Assembly: GCF_026151205.1 (NCBI RefSeq)
Contig: NC_087075.1
Location: 13,343,628-13,407,627 of the forward strand
DNA: 64,000 nt
Reading direction: 5' to 3'
From: Bolinopsis microptera
Lineage: Eukaryota; Ctenophora; Tentaculata; Lobata; Bolinopsidae
Position numbers and translations under genes: made by a program. Positions 40,701 to 51,731 of this stretch are shown here, piece by piece (the first letter of the stretch is position 1; every line of letters starts with the position of its first letter). The notes under the pieces are model-generated. The model had not been told where the DNA came from and searched no databases. It worked only from the letters and a program-made list of their open reading frames with translations.

Positions 40701-41146
40701 CGTTTGGCAACCAAAATCTGAACAAAAAATTTTTCTTGAAAGAGCACACGAAACCTTTGTTCAAGGAACACGGAATACTTGCCGTCCAAAACCTGTACAC
40801 TTACCATTGTTTCCTTGAGCTCTATAAAATCATGAAATTCCGTGCTCCGATTTCCCTCCATGAAAATTTCACCTGCTCAAGTAGGAAACCCACCCTTATA
40901 CTAAGCCAAGCAGACCCCCCTGACAACTTCAATAGCAGAACGACTCGTATTTGGAACGTAATTGTGCCTAAGCTTGGTATACGTGACTACTGTCTAAGTG
41001 TGGCCTGCCTGAAGTCTAGGATGAAGCAATCACTGCTCGTCAACCAGCATAACCATGCTGATCTTGATTGGACAAACAAAGATTTCGAATGCTCTAATAT
41101 AAATTTTGACATTAAGTCCACCCTAGGGTCCACACATCCAAAATGA
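37754..41146 (+). pseudogene. Element B ORF2: zinc finger - EEP endonuclease - RT (frameshifted)
   Basis: ATG at 37754. Cys-rich finger CDPCSKYINIGQPLLEC ... HTKCF ... CSDCC (37787-37922); EEP nuclease FCNIDGFASNFDSFL, GLAETNI, then after a shift near 38330 VAYRPPNG and LGDFNSNLL near 38550, CIDNIL, GDHAFIF. Linker and RT: PWITDGII, NGKASDIPVSVIK, a frameshift near 39640, NYRPIS-type block near 39690, FGFRQSHSTSHA near 39800, IDLSKAFDTIDH near 39895, GVPQGSILGPLLF near 40067, FADDTN near 40160, GVVIDEKLTWEEH, then CITVWGGAAK and a long C-terminal part to TGA at 41144-41146. Only frameshifts prevent this from being a full RT. The C-terminal part ends WTNKDFECSNIN, the equivalent of WCELNF in element A and WCDKNF in copy C. 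Confidence 0.88.
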
Positions 41147-42366
41147 TTATCTTGAAATTGAAAATTAGCTGGGTGTGCATTTTCCTTTGTCTTACTAACG
41201 TGTGTGAGCGCAGTGTAGTGAGAAAGTGTTTTTAACAGATTTATTATTAGACTTAGGATTATGATTTTTAATATATTACATTGATATAAGATTTATTTTT
41301 GATAGGTACTTAATAAAGTTGATGAATTTCCCTCCCTATTAAAATTTTAAACCCATTTAGTGAAAATTGATAAACGAAGATCTAGATATTGATACATATT
41401 ATAACCAACATTGCTTATATTCTGCCTTGTAAACAAAGAGCAAATCTTCTTAATGCCTTCTTCCTGTCCTAAAACTAAAACTTCATCCTATTAAAGTAAA
41501 GGCCAGTTGTTACCACAAGCTATTATACCGTCCCTCTCAAAAACATGCCTCAGCCTCCATCAAAAACAATTTTAGTTTTCAGTCCTTCTACGTACGGAAT
41601 CAAACGTTAATAAGCTTGCAGCTTCCGATGAAAATGTATTCAACTTTGTGTCATGCTTGAATTGGTTTTGGACCTCTTCAATGCTTTTAATTTATTTATT
41701 ATTGTTATTTGGTATTATGAGCTGATATGTATATATACATACGGTATCTAAAATTAAGCGTATAGCGAGCATATTTAACAATTTTTAAGCAATAATGTAT
41801 TGCGAGCAGCTGTAACTTAAATATCGCATAAAAATCATATAATTATAACACAAAACTAAAATTTTATTGGAATCTAGGTTAAACTAAGATAAAATTAATA
41901 TCAGCCCCTTCGCCACTCTCAGCAGTCAACCAGGGCTCATAAAAGCTTAACAGCGCCTGGGTCCGTTCACCAACTGTGCTAATGTGAGTGGCGGTGTGGT
42001 AAATGGTAAAACCCATTTTAACAGCGTGAATATTTCTCAAATATAAGCGCGCTAGCTGCTAGCATACTTGTATCATTTAATTTTTAATCAAATTTATTCG
42101 GATATATATTTATTGATTATGTATTGAATTGGTGATAAATAATAAAATTGTCTTTTCTCAAAAAATTGTCTTTTCTCTAGTTTCCAAAAATCTACCGAGC
42201 TAGTGTTCTGGTGTGCACAAAAGCCCCTAAGCCCGTGCATTCCTTGCCCCGCTAGCTGCCAGTCCTTGACAAACTTCCAATAGCAAAGATCAACTAGTCA
42301 TTTACAAATTGAGCACTATACAATTTTAATTGTTTTAAATATTTGACTTTGTAAAATGAGCTAAAA
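41147..42366 (+). other. Element B 3' UTR
   Basis: About 1.25 kb of AT-rich sequence with no ORF. AAAATTGTCTTTTCTC occurs twice at 42146-42177 and, once, at 15504-15519 behind the decayed LINE. It leads straight into the two terminal 17-bp repeats. Confidence 0.6.
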
Positions 42367-42405
42367 CATTGATTTATTAGTTTCATTGATTTATTAGTTT
42401 CATTG

Positions 42406-42753
42406 TTTAAGAATCAGAAATTGTTAACTGTTCACAACCTGTACAAGTACACTTGTCTCTTAGAACTATTCAAAATTAATAAGTTAGAGGAACCATTATC
42501 ACTGTACTCATCATTTAACAGGTCACCACGACGAGAGGATTATTTCATCACATCACAACCATCCTCACAATTCATCTACCAATCATCCTACATGTGGAAC
42601 AGCTGTCGACAAACATCAAGTAAGATAAGTTTTAATACTCCGACAAACGGGTTTAAGAATACATTGAAAATTGCTTTACAAGAATTGCAATTCAAGCATG
42701 ATACACTTGATTGGTGTGAGCTTAATTTTGCCACGAATAAGCTCAAGTTTTGA
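42406..42753 (+). pseudogene. Element A ORF2 C-terminal end
   Basis: Continuation of element A RT from 36030: FKNQKLLTVHNLYKY, LLELFKINKLEEPLSLYSSF, FIYQSSYMWNSC, DTLDWCELNFATNKLKF and stop at 42751-42753. It aligns along its length to element B (FKEHGILAVQNLYTYHC, LELYKIMKFRAPISL) and to copy C, which proves that the intervening 6.4 kb is an insertion. Confidence 0.9.
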
Positions 42754-43566
42754 TTAATGTGAGTTACTAAAATAACCACTTATCTTTCCTCATACATGCA
42801 ACCACTGCACTCCAACTAAACACATTATTTACCACAGTCCACACACCATACTCCACAGATGATATATTTATATATACACACAAACACACTAGTACCGAAC
42901 AATTGCACTGTAAAACATGCTCACGATACACTCAAAATTAGAAATATTCGGCTCGTATATGAAACTTAGCGACTTACACTCAGTGTACACCCAGTGTTAA
43001 CCAGTATTACACACTAGTAAATTCTACGTAACGCGCGAAAACAATAATTCTGTAGCGTTTTCATTGTCACATCTCACGTCGACGGGATTAAACACGCGCG
43101 CGCGTAACAACTTATCTTACTGCTAACTCAGCGACTAAACACACAACGACTTTGACAATTGACAGATGACTAAACAATTGTGAGTTATGACGGACTTAAC
43201 TGTATGGGTCAACTACTGAAACTATATTGTTTACTATCTTATTCATTATACTGGACATGAGATGACGAAGTATCTTAAGCAGCACTTTATACCCCCACTT
43301 AGAACTTGATTAGTCACGAACAATAGAATCATCAAAAACCAATACAATAAAACATCTTGATCAATAAATGCCTAGCAGCACCAAACAGCAGCCGTGTACC
43401 TTTTTCGACTCCGTGGAGTCCCTGATGGACTTTTGTTTACTTTTGTTAATAATCGGACCAACCTTTCTTTCTCGAAACATGTATCCTATTGTATTTCATT
43501 ATAGTATTAAGATGTAAAATATACTAGATATTACAACGAAATAGAGGTATACCAAATTGGCCCTTG
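42754..43566. other. AT-rich spacer, probably element A 3' UTR in part
   Basis: No gene is seen. Contains a short ACGCGCGCGCGT run at 43093-43104 and a palindrome-like GACTCCGTGGAGTC at 43408-43421. I could not mark the 3' end of element A. Confidence 0.45.
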
Positions 43567-44119
43567 ATATGAACGGGGGGGTACCAATGGCATAAAATGG
43601 AGACAAATGGCATAAAAATCGTCAAATGGCATAGAAATTTCATGGCATAAATGGAAATTTAGCTTGGCCAATTCTCCATTTATGCCAATTTATGCCATTA
43701 ATTTAGGTCTTCATATTTGACCTTTAGGATGACTTTAGATTCGCAAATACTATTAGTACTTGAATAAGAGACATGTTTCATGCTTTATAACGCTTGGAAT
43801 GATCGTTAACGTCAAAGATTCATATGACAAATAACTAAATAAAGAAAATAGAAATGTATTATATCAAATATATACCAAACATTTCACTATTCAAGAATAC
43901 AAACATTGACAACACAACGATTTTGAATGTCATCAAGGAACAATGCATCTGATGTATTTGTCTTCGACGAGTAGCCATACATTAGGAGATCCATTGATTA
44001 GGCTATGTTCCTGGCAGTATTACTTCATCGGGCATGATTATAAGAAATAAATCTAACCACTCCTGTTGCAAAGTTCTGCTGAGATTTGAAGACTTTAAGA
44101 GTTTCTGTACTGCCAGCTT

Positions 44120-44875
44120 TCAAAACTGTTGAACATCCGCATTCAGGTTGATTGTATATATGCGAACATCAGAAGACACTCCAAACGCGTCCCCCTTGAA
44201 TCTTGAAAGACGAGATTTTGTTGATAAAGTGCTTCTTCCTCCATTGAGCGTGAGTGTCTCAAAAGACCGGAAGGATAGTGTTCCATATTTATCTGTTGAT
44301 ATTGTTTCTCCATCATCACAATCATCAACTCCAGGTTCTACCTCATAAGCTAAGTCGTCCTCATACTCGAGGCATCCAGCTTCATCATCTACAGCTTCCC
44401 AAGAAAGTTCTTGGCCATGGACGATTGGCTTCCCACTCCGTTCTTCAGGATCTGCGACTGCGGCGAACACAGGGAAATTGTTTCTTTTCCCTTCTCGAAT
44501 GCAGTCCCTCGATGCCCTGTCCAGCGTTTTTGCCAACTTGCCTAGGCTTATCATACCACCAGTCCATTTCACAATTCACTCGTTCTGCTTTCTGGCCTGT
44601 AGATTTAACCTTTTTGAGGTGAACTGTAGGATGCAAAACTGTACTTCCCCGGCATGTGCAATTGCAGATGTGTCTTCATGTAATGATAAAGCACTGTACA
44701 CATTCTTTCTCTCCATTCCATGGGCCATAGTTATCGCATCCATATTTCTTGAGCGACCAGATGAAAAAGAAACCCGAATAAATGCAAACAGTTGCTCATT
44801 CTGATCACTTCCAAGGTAATAAGTGACGATTTCAGCATTAGGGAATTGCTTCTTCAGCAGAGTTAAATACAAAAC
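44120..44875 (-). pseudogene. Transposase-like remnant of the 8-bp-TSD transposon
   Basis: Minus strand 44872-44576 encodes KKQFPNAEIVTYYLGSDQNE, LFAFIRVSFSSGRSRNMDAI and MAHGMERKNVYSAL. After one or two frameshifts near 44600-44575 a second frame (44572-44120) encodes GGMISLGKLAKTLDRAS, an acidic segment (DDEAGCLEYEDDLAYEVE) and RSTLSTKSRLSRFKGDAF. The GSDQNEQLF...R block resembles the C-terminal catalytic-Glu region of transposases in which a 'S/GDxxExxF..IR' motif is kept, but I cannot name the superfamily. The upstream catalytic part (above 44900) is not seen, so the element is probably internally deleted. Confidence 0.45.
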
Positions 44876-45394
44876 AAGACCGTCACAAGTACATATAAGA
44901 TCAAGGTACGTCTGATTCGTTATGCTGACAGCTGAGTAAGTATTCTCTTTCCAAGTAACGAAAAATGTTTTTTCTCAAACTGTTCCATTTTTATTATACT
45001 TTATAGTTTAGAGTCTAATTTGGCATGATATCAGATCATGTGATATTACATGGCCCAATCCCCATGGAGAGCATTGCCAGAGCAGTTGGCCAGAGAGCTC
45101 CATAGAAGTAAGGGGCCTACTCTAGCCAACAGCTCTAATACATTTCCTTCCTCAACTTCATTTTCTTCATCTAACTGCTGCTGCTGCTCAGCAACTACTT
45201 GACAGCTGGCACAGTGACAATTGTCTGCGTAGTGTATCTGTTAGCCTCAATTTTGCCTCAAGGAGGGAAGGTAGCCTCAATCCAACCTCACATAAGTTTC
45301 GATAAAGTCTCAATAACCTTCGGGCTACAATTACAAGTTTTATAGTGGGTCTATAACATTTTTCCGTACATTAAAGTTAAAACTTAAAATGCGG

Positions 45395-46135
45395 TGTTGA
45401 CACATTAGATAGTCACAATACCGAACATGCTCGAAAATATACACAAAAGTATACTTGTTAGCCTCATTTCACCCTCTCACAAGGTGGTTAGCCTCATTTT
45501 CACCTCAAAAATTTGAAGCTATAATCCGACGGAATTTCATGTGCAACATAGATATCAAGTAACTTGTGAGTTGTTAACCTGTTTCCGTACATTAAAGTTA
45601 AAATGCGGTCGAATTTTTTATTAGCCTCATTTTGGTCTCCTACAAGTAGACTCGGCGATTTCTGAAATGTTGAGTTTGAAGAGGATGAATCGCAATCTTT
45701 ATTGTTGACGTGTTAGATAGTCACAATACCGAACCAACTCGAAAATATATACAAAAGTATACTTTTTAGCCTCATTTCACCCTCTCAAAAGGTGATTAGC
45801 CTCATTTTCACCTCGAATATTTGAAGCTTAAATACCGATTAAATATAATCCCAAGGAATTGCATGTGCAACATGGATATCAAGTAACGTGTGAGCTGTTA
45901 ACCTGTTTCCGTACATTAAAGTTAAAATGCGGTCGAATTATTTATTAGCCTCATTTTGGCCTCCTACAAGTAGACTCAGCGATTTCTGAAATGTTGAGTT
46001 TGAAGAGGATGAATCAATCTTTATTGTTGACATATTAGATAGTCACAATACCGAACCAACTCGAAAATATAAACAAAAGTATACTTGTTAGCCTCATTTC
46101 ACCCTCTCAAAAGGTGGTTAGCCTCATTTTCACCT
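45395..46135. repeat. About 310-bp tandem repeat rich in TTAGCCTCATTT
   Basis: TTAGCCTCATTTCACCCTCT recurs at about 45468, 45767 and 46089 (spacing 299 and about 322), each time within a longer similar block containing CCGTACATTAAAGTTAAAAT, TGTTGACxxxTTAGATAGTC and GAACCAACTCGAAAATATA. About 2.3 copies are present. Related TTAGCCTCAATTTTGCCTC words lie outside at 45240 and 46520, so an inserted element with subterminal repeats is possible. Confidence 0.8.
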
Positions 46136-46139
46136 TTTT

Positions 46140-46500
46140 TTTATTTTTTATCAAGACACTTATTTTACTTCGGAGTATTCCAACAGCCACATTGTTACAC
46201 AAGTGCAACCAGCCAATTACAGGAAGCCGAAGGATTTGTTTTTTTTAGCCAGTGACGGTTAAGGTAGTGTGTACCATACTTTCTTCGCCCGAGACTTTGC
46301 TGCAATGTGCAGCTCCTCATTTAACCCTCACACCCGATTTCTCGAGTATTCGGCTGAGTAGACCGGGGGGCTGCATAGACCACTCAGGATCCTTAGCTGA
46401 ACGTCAACGACCCCCAAAGCTTAGATCTCGATCAAGTATAATCACTATGGATTATACTTGCAACTTGGATATCATGGACGTAACATGAGAAAGTTCTTTT
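46140..46500. other. Unassigned GC-richer segment inside the transposon
   Basis: GC-richer than its surroundings; no ORF with coding character. ATCTCGATCAAGTATAATCA and GATTATACTTGC suggest a small hairpin near 46427-46463. I recognise no RNA family. Confidence 0.35.
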
Positions 46501-46944
46501 TTGAAAGTGGTGAGGCTAATTTGTTAGCCTCAATTGTCCCTCGCAGTTAAATCACTCCTACTGAGTCTAGTGAGTGAGCTTGGAGGTCGCCGAACATCTC
46601 ATTTTAAAGCCGTATCGATTTTCTATACGCATACCAAAAATCAAATGCGTAACTAAAACAGAAATGAAATTACAGAAGTTTTAAATTTTTGTCAAAAAAC
46701 GAACTTTTAGGGGTGTTTCTAATGACCAGGGTCAGTACAACAAATAGAGATAAAGGTGGACAGTACTAGTGGGGTGCAGACTATTCGTTATTAAATTCTC
46801 AGTTCAAAGTTTTAAAATTTCATATTTCGAATGGCATAAAATGGAGACAAATGGCATAAAAATCGTCAAATGGCATAGAAATTTCATGGCATAAATGGAA
46901 ATTTTGCTTGGCCAATTCTCCATTATGCCATTTATGCCATTGGT

Positions 46945-46945
<1 letters not shown>

Positions 46946-46976
<31 letters not shown>
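46946..46976. repeat. Poly(C) tract of 31 nt
   Basis: An uninterrupted C run forms the right terminus of the 8-bp-TSD transposon. The equivalent G run at the left end has only 7 bases. Confidence 0.9.
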
Positions 46977-46984
46977 ATATGAAC

Positions 46985-48720
46985 TATAACCGTTTTGATG
47001 GTTTTAAATTTTGTATGTTGTAAGCACTTTAGTTTGTGAAGCGTTTACTCCTCCCCCTCAGCAAGACAGCTAGATTATAGATTAATGATAATAATTGTCA
47101 AATGTCGTTATATATTATATAACAGTTATAAATGTTCAATAGTTGTAGAGCGACTTCAAGAGTAGTGGTCCACAGGGGTCCGAAAAAGCCGTACAGGCAC
47201 TTGGGTCCTTATCCTTGTCACTAATCTCAATTGGATTCGGTTTACACAAAGCATGAACATTTAGACGTACACATTGACACAATATTTATTAGAAAGCAAA
47301 AAGTATAAAATAATACGTGCGTGCGCGGCCTGAGCCGCGCCGCATAAGAACGGATGCGTGCAGGGGCTGGAGTACGCTTGTATGTAAATTAATGAAATGT
47401 TGCATTGTAAATATTTAGAATTGACGATATATTTTGATCTAAAAGTAAATTATACAAAGCTGGCTTTGGATTTAGGTAAGATTATAATTTGTTTTTTTAA
47501 AAAACCACGGATAATTTTAAATTTATTTCTATTTGTCGTATAATCATAAACAATTTAATCATGTTTTTAAGAATGCGCGGCTTTGGCGGCCAGTTATTGA
47601 CTTATACATTAAATTGAATTTTAAATAGAAATGTGAATATATTATAATTTAAAACTTTCAAAACGGAGGCTTATAAATATTATTATATTATGATTGTAAA
47701 ATAAAGGATAAAATTTTAAATTTGTTTCACTAAAATTTGTTTCACTTGAACAGTTCAATATGATGGAGCCCTGCTCAGTTGCTAGATCGACTATGGGCCT
47801 ACCGCTGTTGCACAGGGTGATGATTCGTTCCGCTTGAAATTGTAGATTTGTGTCCACAAGCTCACAACTTGATAGTAGGTGCAGTGCTAGGAAAGAAAAA
47901 TTTTTTTTTTTTAGGAAAGAAAAATTTTTTATTTACCACAAAACAATCAATACATAATGTTATATTCATAAATAAATTCAAATTTCAATTTCAAACACAT
48001 ATACAGTACGCCGCGCACACAGCCACAATTTTCAATTGTTCAGAAATTCGTAGGTCAGCTGTAGGCGGGTGGCGATTACGATTTCACCTCTTGAGGGAAT
48101 CCTACGCATGTTGTTAACTGTCAGACTTTGGACAAGGAAATGTTCTCGCGCCGTACGTTTATTATGGTAAAGCATTTTGGTACCAGAACGACAAATCTGT
48201 TCAAAATGAAAAGTTAAAAAGTTCGAAAATACAGTGTTTTTGTGAATAACTTAGAATATATTTCTAATGATTTTCTCACGGTCTGACTGATAGATTTTCT
48301 TTAAACTTTCCAGATAGTTACATCGTTATATGGCGGATAATGTGTGAGAGTATTGGAGTATTTATATGTGCCAAACTTAAGATATGACTTAAAACACAAG
48401 AAAGTATATATATATATAGTTTTAAACTAATTACAACACTACAAATCTATTACATTTATTGAGGATGACTGTAAAGGTACATTTTACCGACATTTGAAGT
48501 CAAGGCGTTGTTTTACTGACAGTTGTGGCTGACTAACAATATATATTATATAATATCTTGTATATATTATCAACACCGACTTTTAATGTGTAGGAGTACA
48601 GCAACGAAATATATATATATATATATACAAGATATTGCGAGCGTCCTGTTACTCTCTTAGATGCAATCTCTGTAAAGTATTGGACGAGAACTGATTTTAA
48701 GTAAGGATTTTAAATCAAGT
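46985..48720. other. AT-rich region without recognised gene
   Basis: No exon or element boundary is recognised. It contains a two-copy block GGAAAGAAAAATTTTTT at 47889-47930 and TA microsatellites near 48406-48417 and 48610-48627. Confidence 0.5.
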
Positions 48721-48726
48721 TCAGGA

Positions 48727-48937
48727 TTAGAAAAAAGTTCTCCGATTTGCAGTTTGAATAGTATGTGCTTGTGACGCATCCGGTATCAGCATAATCTCAG
48801 AGTAAACATGTCTCGCGTGCATATCTTCTTTATCTTTTTTAGCAGAACTCTTTCCTCGGAAAGTCACCGAGTAAAAAGTCAGATGACTGTAACAAAGCAG
48901 CAGAAATCCCAGACATTGATAGCCCTCTCTCATCATT
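48727..48937 (-). CDS. Possible small secreted protein or exon
   Basis: Minus-strand ATG at 48937 opens a 69-codon frame with a hydrophobic N-terminus (CLGFLLLCYSHLTFYSVTF) that could be a signal peptide, then a charged part (KSSAKKDKEDMHARH) and stop. No family is recognised and neither splice sites nor a promoter are evident; random occurrence is possible. Confidence 0.2.
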
Positions 48938-48960
48938 ATGCTGAAATTTAAAAAATACAA

Positions 48961-50847
48961 TTCGTGACTCTACAATGGTATAATTGAGACTTTTCAAATC
49001 TCAATCAGGTTTTAATTATCTCAGTTACTCGCCAGATTTTGAACGATTAGGCGCTAGACAGTATGATTCTAAAGATTTACAATCTAAAACTTTGTACTAC
49101 CTTTGTTCATCCTTAGAACAATTACATCACGAAGTACTCCAGCGGACGAAGCACTCCAGCGGACATCTGAGCAGAAACGATTTCACTCGACCAAGGTACT
49201 GGAGCTGAAAAATTCAGAGTCATATTTCTTTTGTAAACAAGTGAAAAAGAAGTACTAAATTACAAACAATGTCATTAAGCTTATTAGTGATCATGGATGA
49301 AGATAACAATGTAATTAGGAACAATGTAAACATGGAATACAGCATCGTATTGATTTAATTGAGTGGGTCTCAGAATTAATTTGAAGATAACACACTTTTT
49401 AAAAAGTTTAAACCAGTCGGTCGGATTAACAAGTAAACGAAATACAGTAGTCCCGGTAACGAAGCTTTAATATACCACTCATCATGCGGAACAGTGTGTA
49501 AAATATAACATTAAAATAATTCACTGGCTAAACATTTCAGGTTACTAAATGATTGAATGTGCCTGTGTACCATTAGCATTAATATAGTACATAATACGGT
49601 GTAGTGTGTTCTATTCGTACTATACACTATTTTTATATTAATTTATCGTGCATTGCTGGGAAGGCTGTTAATTTAGGATAGAGTTATTGTGGCACTTATA
49701 TCAGTTTGCTCTTTTGCAGTTGTTCTCACACTGCTAAGTAAAAGTTTTACAACTTAAAAGCAAATTTAAAATTATTCTACACAGCCCACCTGTATAAAAT
49801 CAACCCAGGAAGTTAAGTTATTAAAGCTTTAAAGGCAAAGCAGCGTGTACGAAACCATAATATCAAAACTTCCTTTTCTCTAGATCTCTTAAAATATTGT
49901 ACTAAGAACTAAAACAAATTCAATTAGGAATTGAAAGCAGTCTTCATTACGAAATTTAATACACATATGACTCGCTCCATGCACGAACAAAATTAAAATA
50001 ATAGACCGAATAGAAATTACATCAAAGATCAATTAACAAGTATATTAATTGAGTGTATCATTAATTAAGTCCTCCAAATCCAGAGCACTGGAAGAGAGAG
50101 CTGGGTTGAGTGATAAGTGAAGAAGTGAAGAAAGCTCATTATAATGATTACGTGCACATGTTACATGCTAGTGGAATGAGTATACTAGTATAGATACACC
50201 TGTAGGTACTTCAAGTGGCTTTCCAGAGGCTGATGAAGAGGGTGATGGTCTTATATTACAGTATTTCGGTTGTAGTTGGAGCTAGGAGAGAAAGCATAGA
50301 GGTCCACATGAGAAGTTATCCGTCTGCTGAGACTGCTGTTGGCACGGCAAGACACTGATATATTTCACATTCCTTGCTGTTGGATGTTCTTCTCTTCAAA
50401 AAATCCGGTCACCATCCTCACGCACTCACTAGATGATTTAGTTGCTACAGGAACTAACTGGCAGGCGATTATTAATCTTCGATGCTGGCTCTATTTTCCT
50501 AAAGAGTGGAGAAATGGTAACAGGCTTCACTCCCTATTCCACCCACTGAACGGTCTCCTCAAACACATCTAGCTCATACCCCAGGTTTTTCTCAAACTTC
50601 TTTTTCTTTTCTATAGTAGACCTGTTTCTCATAAGATATATGAATGTAACAGCAGGAATTTCATCCCCGACATGTTATATAATGAATATCTGTACCTATT
50701 AAGCTCATTCCTTGTGATTTTGCTCACAAATTGATGTGTTTATTCTATTCCGTAGCAGCTGTGCGCAAATATCCAACAGATGAAATATATCTAATGGATT
50801 TTTAAAAGTCACCTCATGATATCTGTCAAATAAGATGTACTTATGGC
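48961..50847. other. AT-rich region without recognised gene
   Basis: Only short open frames (for example 48984-49208 plus, 50339-50572 plus) without splice signals or recognisable domains. Confidence 0.5.
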
Positions 50848-50943
50848 TTACTGGGCGACGCTCAGCCAGCACTGTCATTCCACCGAATCTCTATCTATGA
50901 TTATGGACATAAATATAATAGCCTGAGGTCCCCAGGTAACTTG
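50848..50943. repeat. Dispersed repeat related to 23013-23095
   Basis: TTACTGGGCGACGCTCAGCC ... AATATAATAGCCTGAGGTCC shares its order and most bases with 23013-23095. Both end with CAGGTAAC. Confidence 0.7.
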
Positions 50944-51339
50944 TGGCTTAACTTGGTTACAGGATGGTCTCTAGGGTTGGATTTCACAGTTTAAGCTTTG
51001 TGGTGCCACAGCTCATCGAAGCTTATGAGGCCGCCGGATTTGATGAATTGCGGGATCTCCGGTTTTGAAGAGTCTGCCAGCTTTCCTCCGTATGGTGGCA
51101 GCATACCAGGGAACTGCTTCTCGGCATAGCGGGCCACTTGGGGAGCAAAGTCCACAACAGATATTGACGGAATATGCTGCCATGATCTAAGGAACTGAAC
51201 GTAATCCGATGCCCCTTCATGCAGGTAGAGGACCTTAAACCCTACACATATTCATGTGGACACATAACTGTGAGAAGTCCACCACTCTTCCCAGCAATCT
51301 GTACAAACTTTTTAGTGAACGAATAGTGATCTGTGTTGT

Positions 51340-51731
51340 GTTCATGATCTTACCATGAATCAGGTTGAGACTGAGTTATCTGCCTCGGGGCTGCCCCTAC
51401 AATATCCACCAAGGGGTGATTCAACTATGCTAAAACATGCGATGGAAAACAAACGCATTCCACTGAGTGTAATCCACTCGTGTGTAAGACGGAATGTCAG
51501 TCAAATCCCTGTTAAAACGTATTCCATCGAAGAAAATCTGCACCCACTGTAACCAGGGCAGTTGGTTACAGAAGGAGGCAGTGACGACTGTTGACATACA
51601 TGTTAAGTTCTGTTTCACCTGTCAGACTCCATATCGATACACATTACACAGATGTCTCGGAAGGGTGTTCACTGTTCAATAACAACAACCATACAATTGT
51701 AGACTGTCAGCTTCTGGAAACCATCTTCACC
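51340..51731 (+). repeat. Inverted partial copy of the gene's exon
   Basis: This plus-strand segment copies 53782-54174 (minus) at well above 90% identity, from GTTCATGATC to GAAACCATCTTCACC. It has lost 9 bp (TCAACTATG versus TCAACTGTAGAGCGTATG). It ends abruptly where a LINE fragment begins. Confidence 0.9.

Larger units (their letters stand above)
36031..42405 (+). mobile_element. CR1-like LINE 'B' with AlkB domain, nested in element A
   Basis: It starts within its ORF1 (5'-truncated) at 36031 and ends with two exact copies of CATTGATTTATTAGTTT (42367-42400) plus CATTG. Any target duplication is at most 3 bp (TTG at 36028-36030 and 42403-42405). The order is PHD, coiled coil, AlkB, SGNH, zinc finger, EEP, RT, then a 1.25-kb 3' UTR. 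The frames are broken several times but less than in A. Its RT is more complete than that of A, so it could be a better guide to the family. Confidence 0.9.
28196..42753 (+). mobile_element. CR1-like LINE 'A' with AlkB domain, interrupted by element B
   Basis: The element is read from 28196 to 36030 and resumes at 42406-42753; codons AAG CCC TTG at 36022-36030 continue directly as TTT AAG AAT at 42406. It encodes, in order, an upstream ORF (28200-30428), ORF1 with PHD, coiled coil, AlkB and SGNH esterase (30631-about 32685), and ORF2 with zinc finger, EEP endonuclease and RT (32734-35992, then 42406-42753). PHD plus esterase in ORF1 is known for CR1-clade LINEs; the AlkB domain is the unusual part. 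Frameshifts, a deletion in RT motif A and two nested insertions show that this copy is dead. The 5' end abuts the Penelope fragment; a 3' end beyond 42753 was not resolved. Confidence 0.85.
43567..46984. mobile_element. DNA transposon with 8-bp TSD and G/C-run termini
   Basis: ATATGAAC at 43567-43574 and 46977-46984 flanks a 3.4-kb element that begins GGGGGGGTACCAATGGCATA and ends with TATGCCATTGGTACC plus a C run. Subterminal AAATGGCATAAA-type words repeat in both orientations at each end; about 110 bp of the left end recurs in direct orientation at 46828-46940. The left G run has 7 bases, the right C run 31. An 8-bp duplication fits hAT or P-type transposases. Coding remnants lie on the minus strand at 44120-44900. 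Confidence 0.85.

Noticed and set aside
46252-46488. 78-codon plus-strand open frame
   Set aside because: No domain, no splice context and no coding bias; listed only as an unassigned segment.
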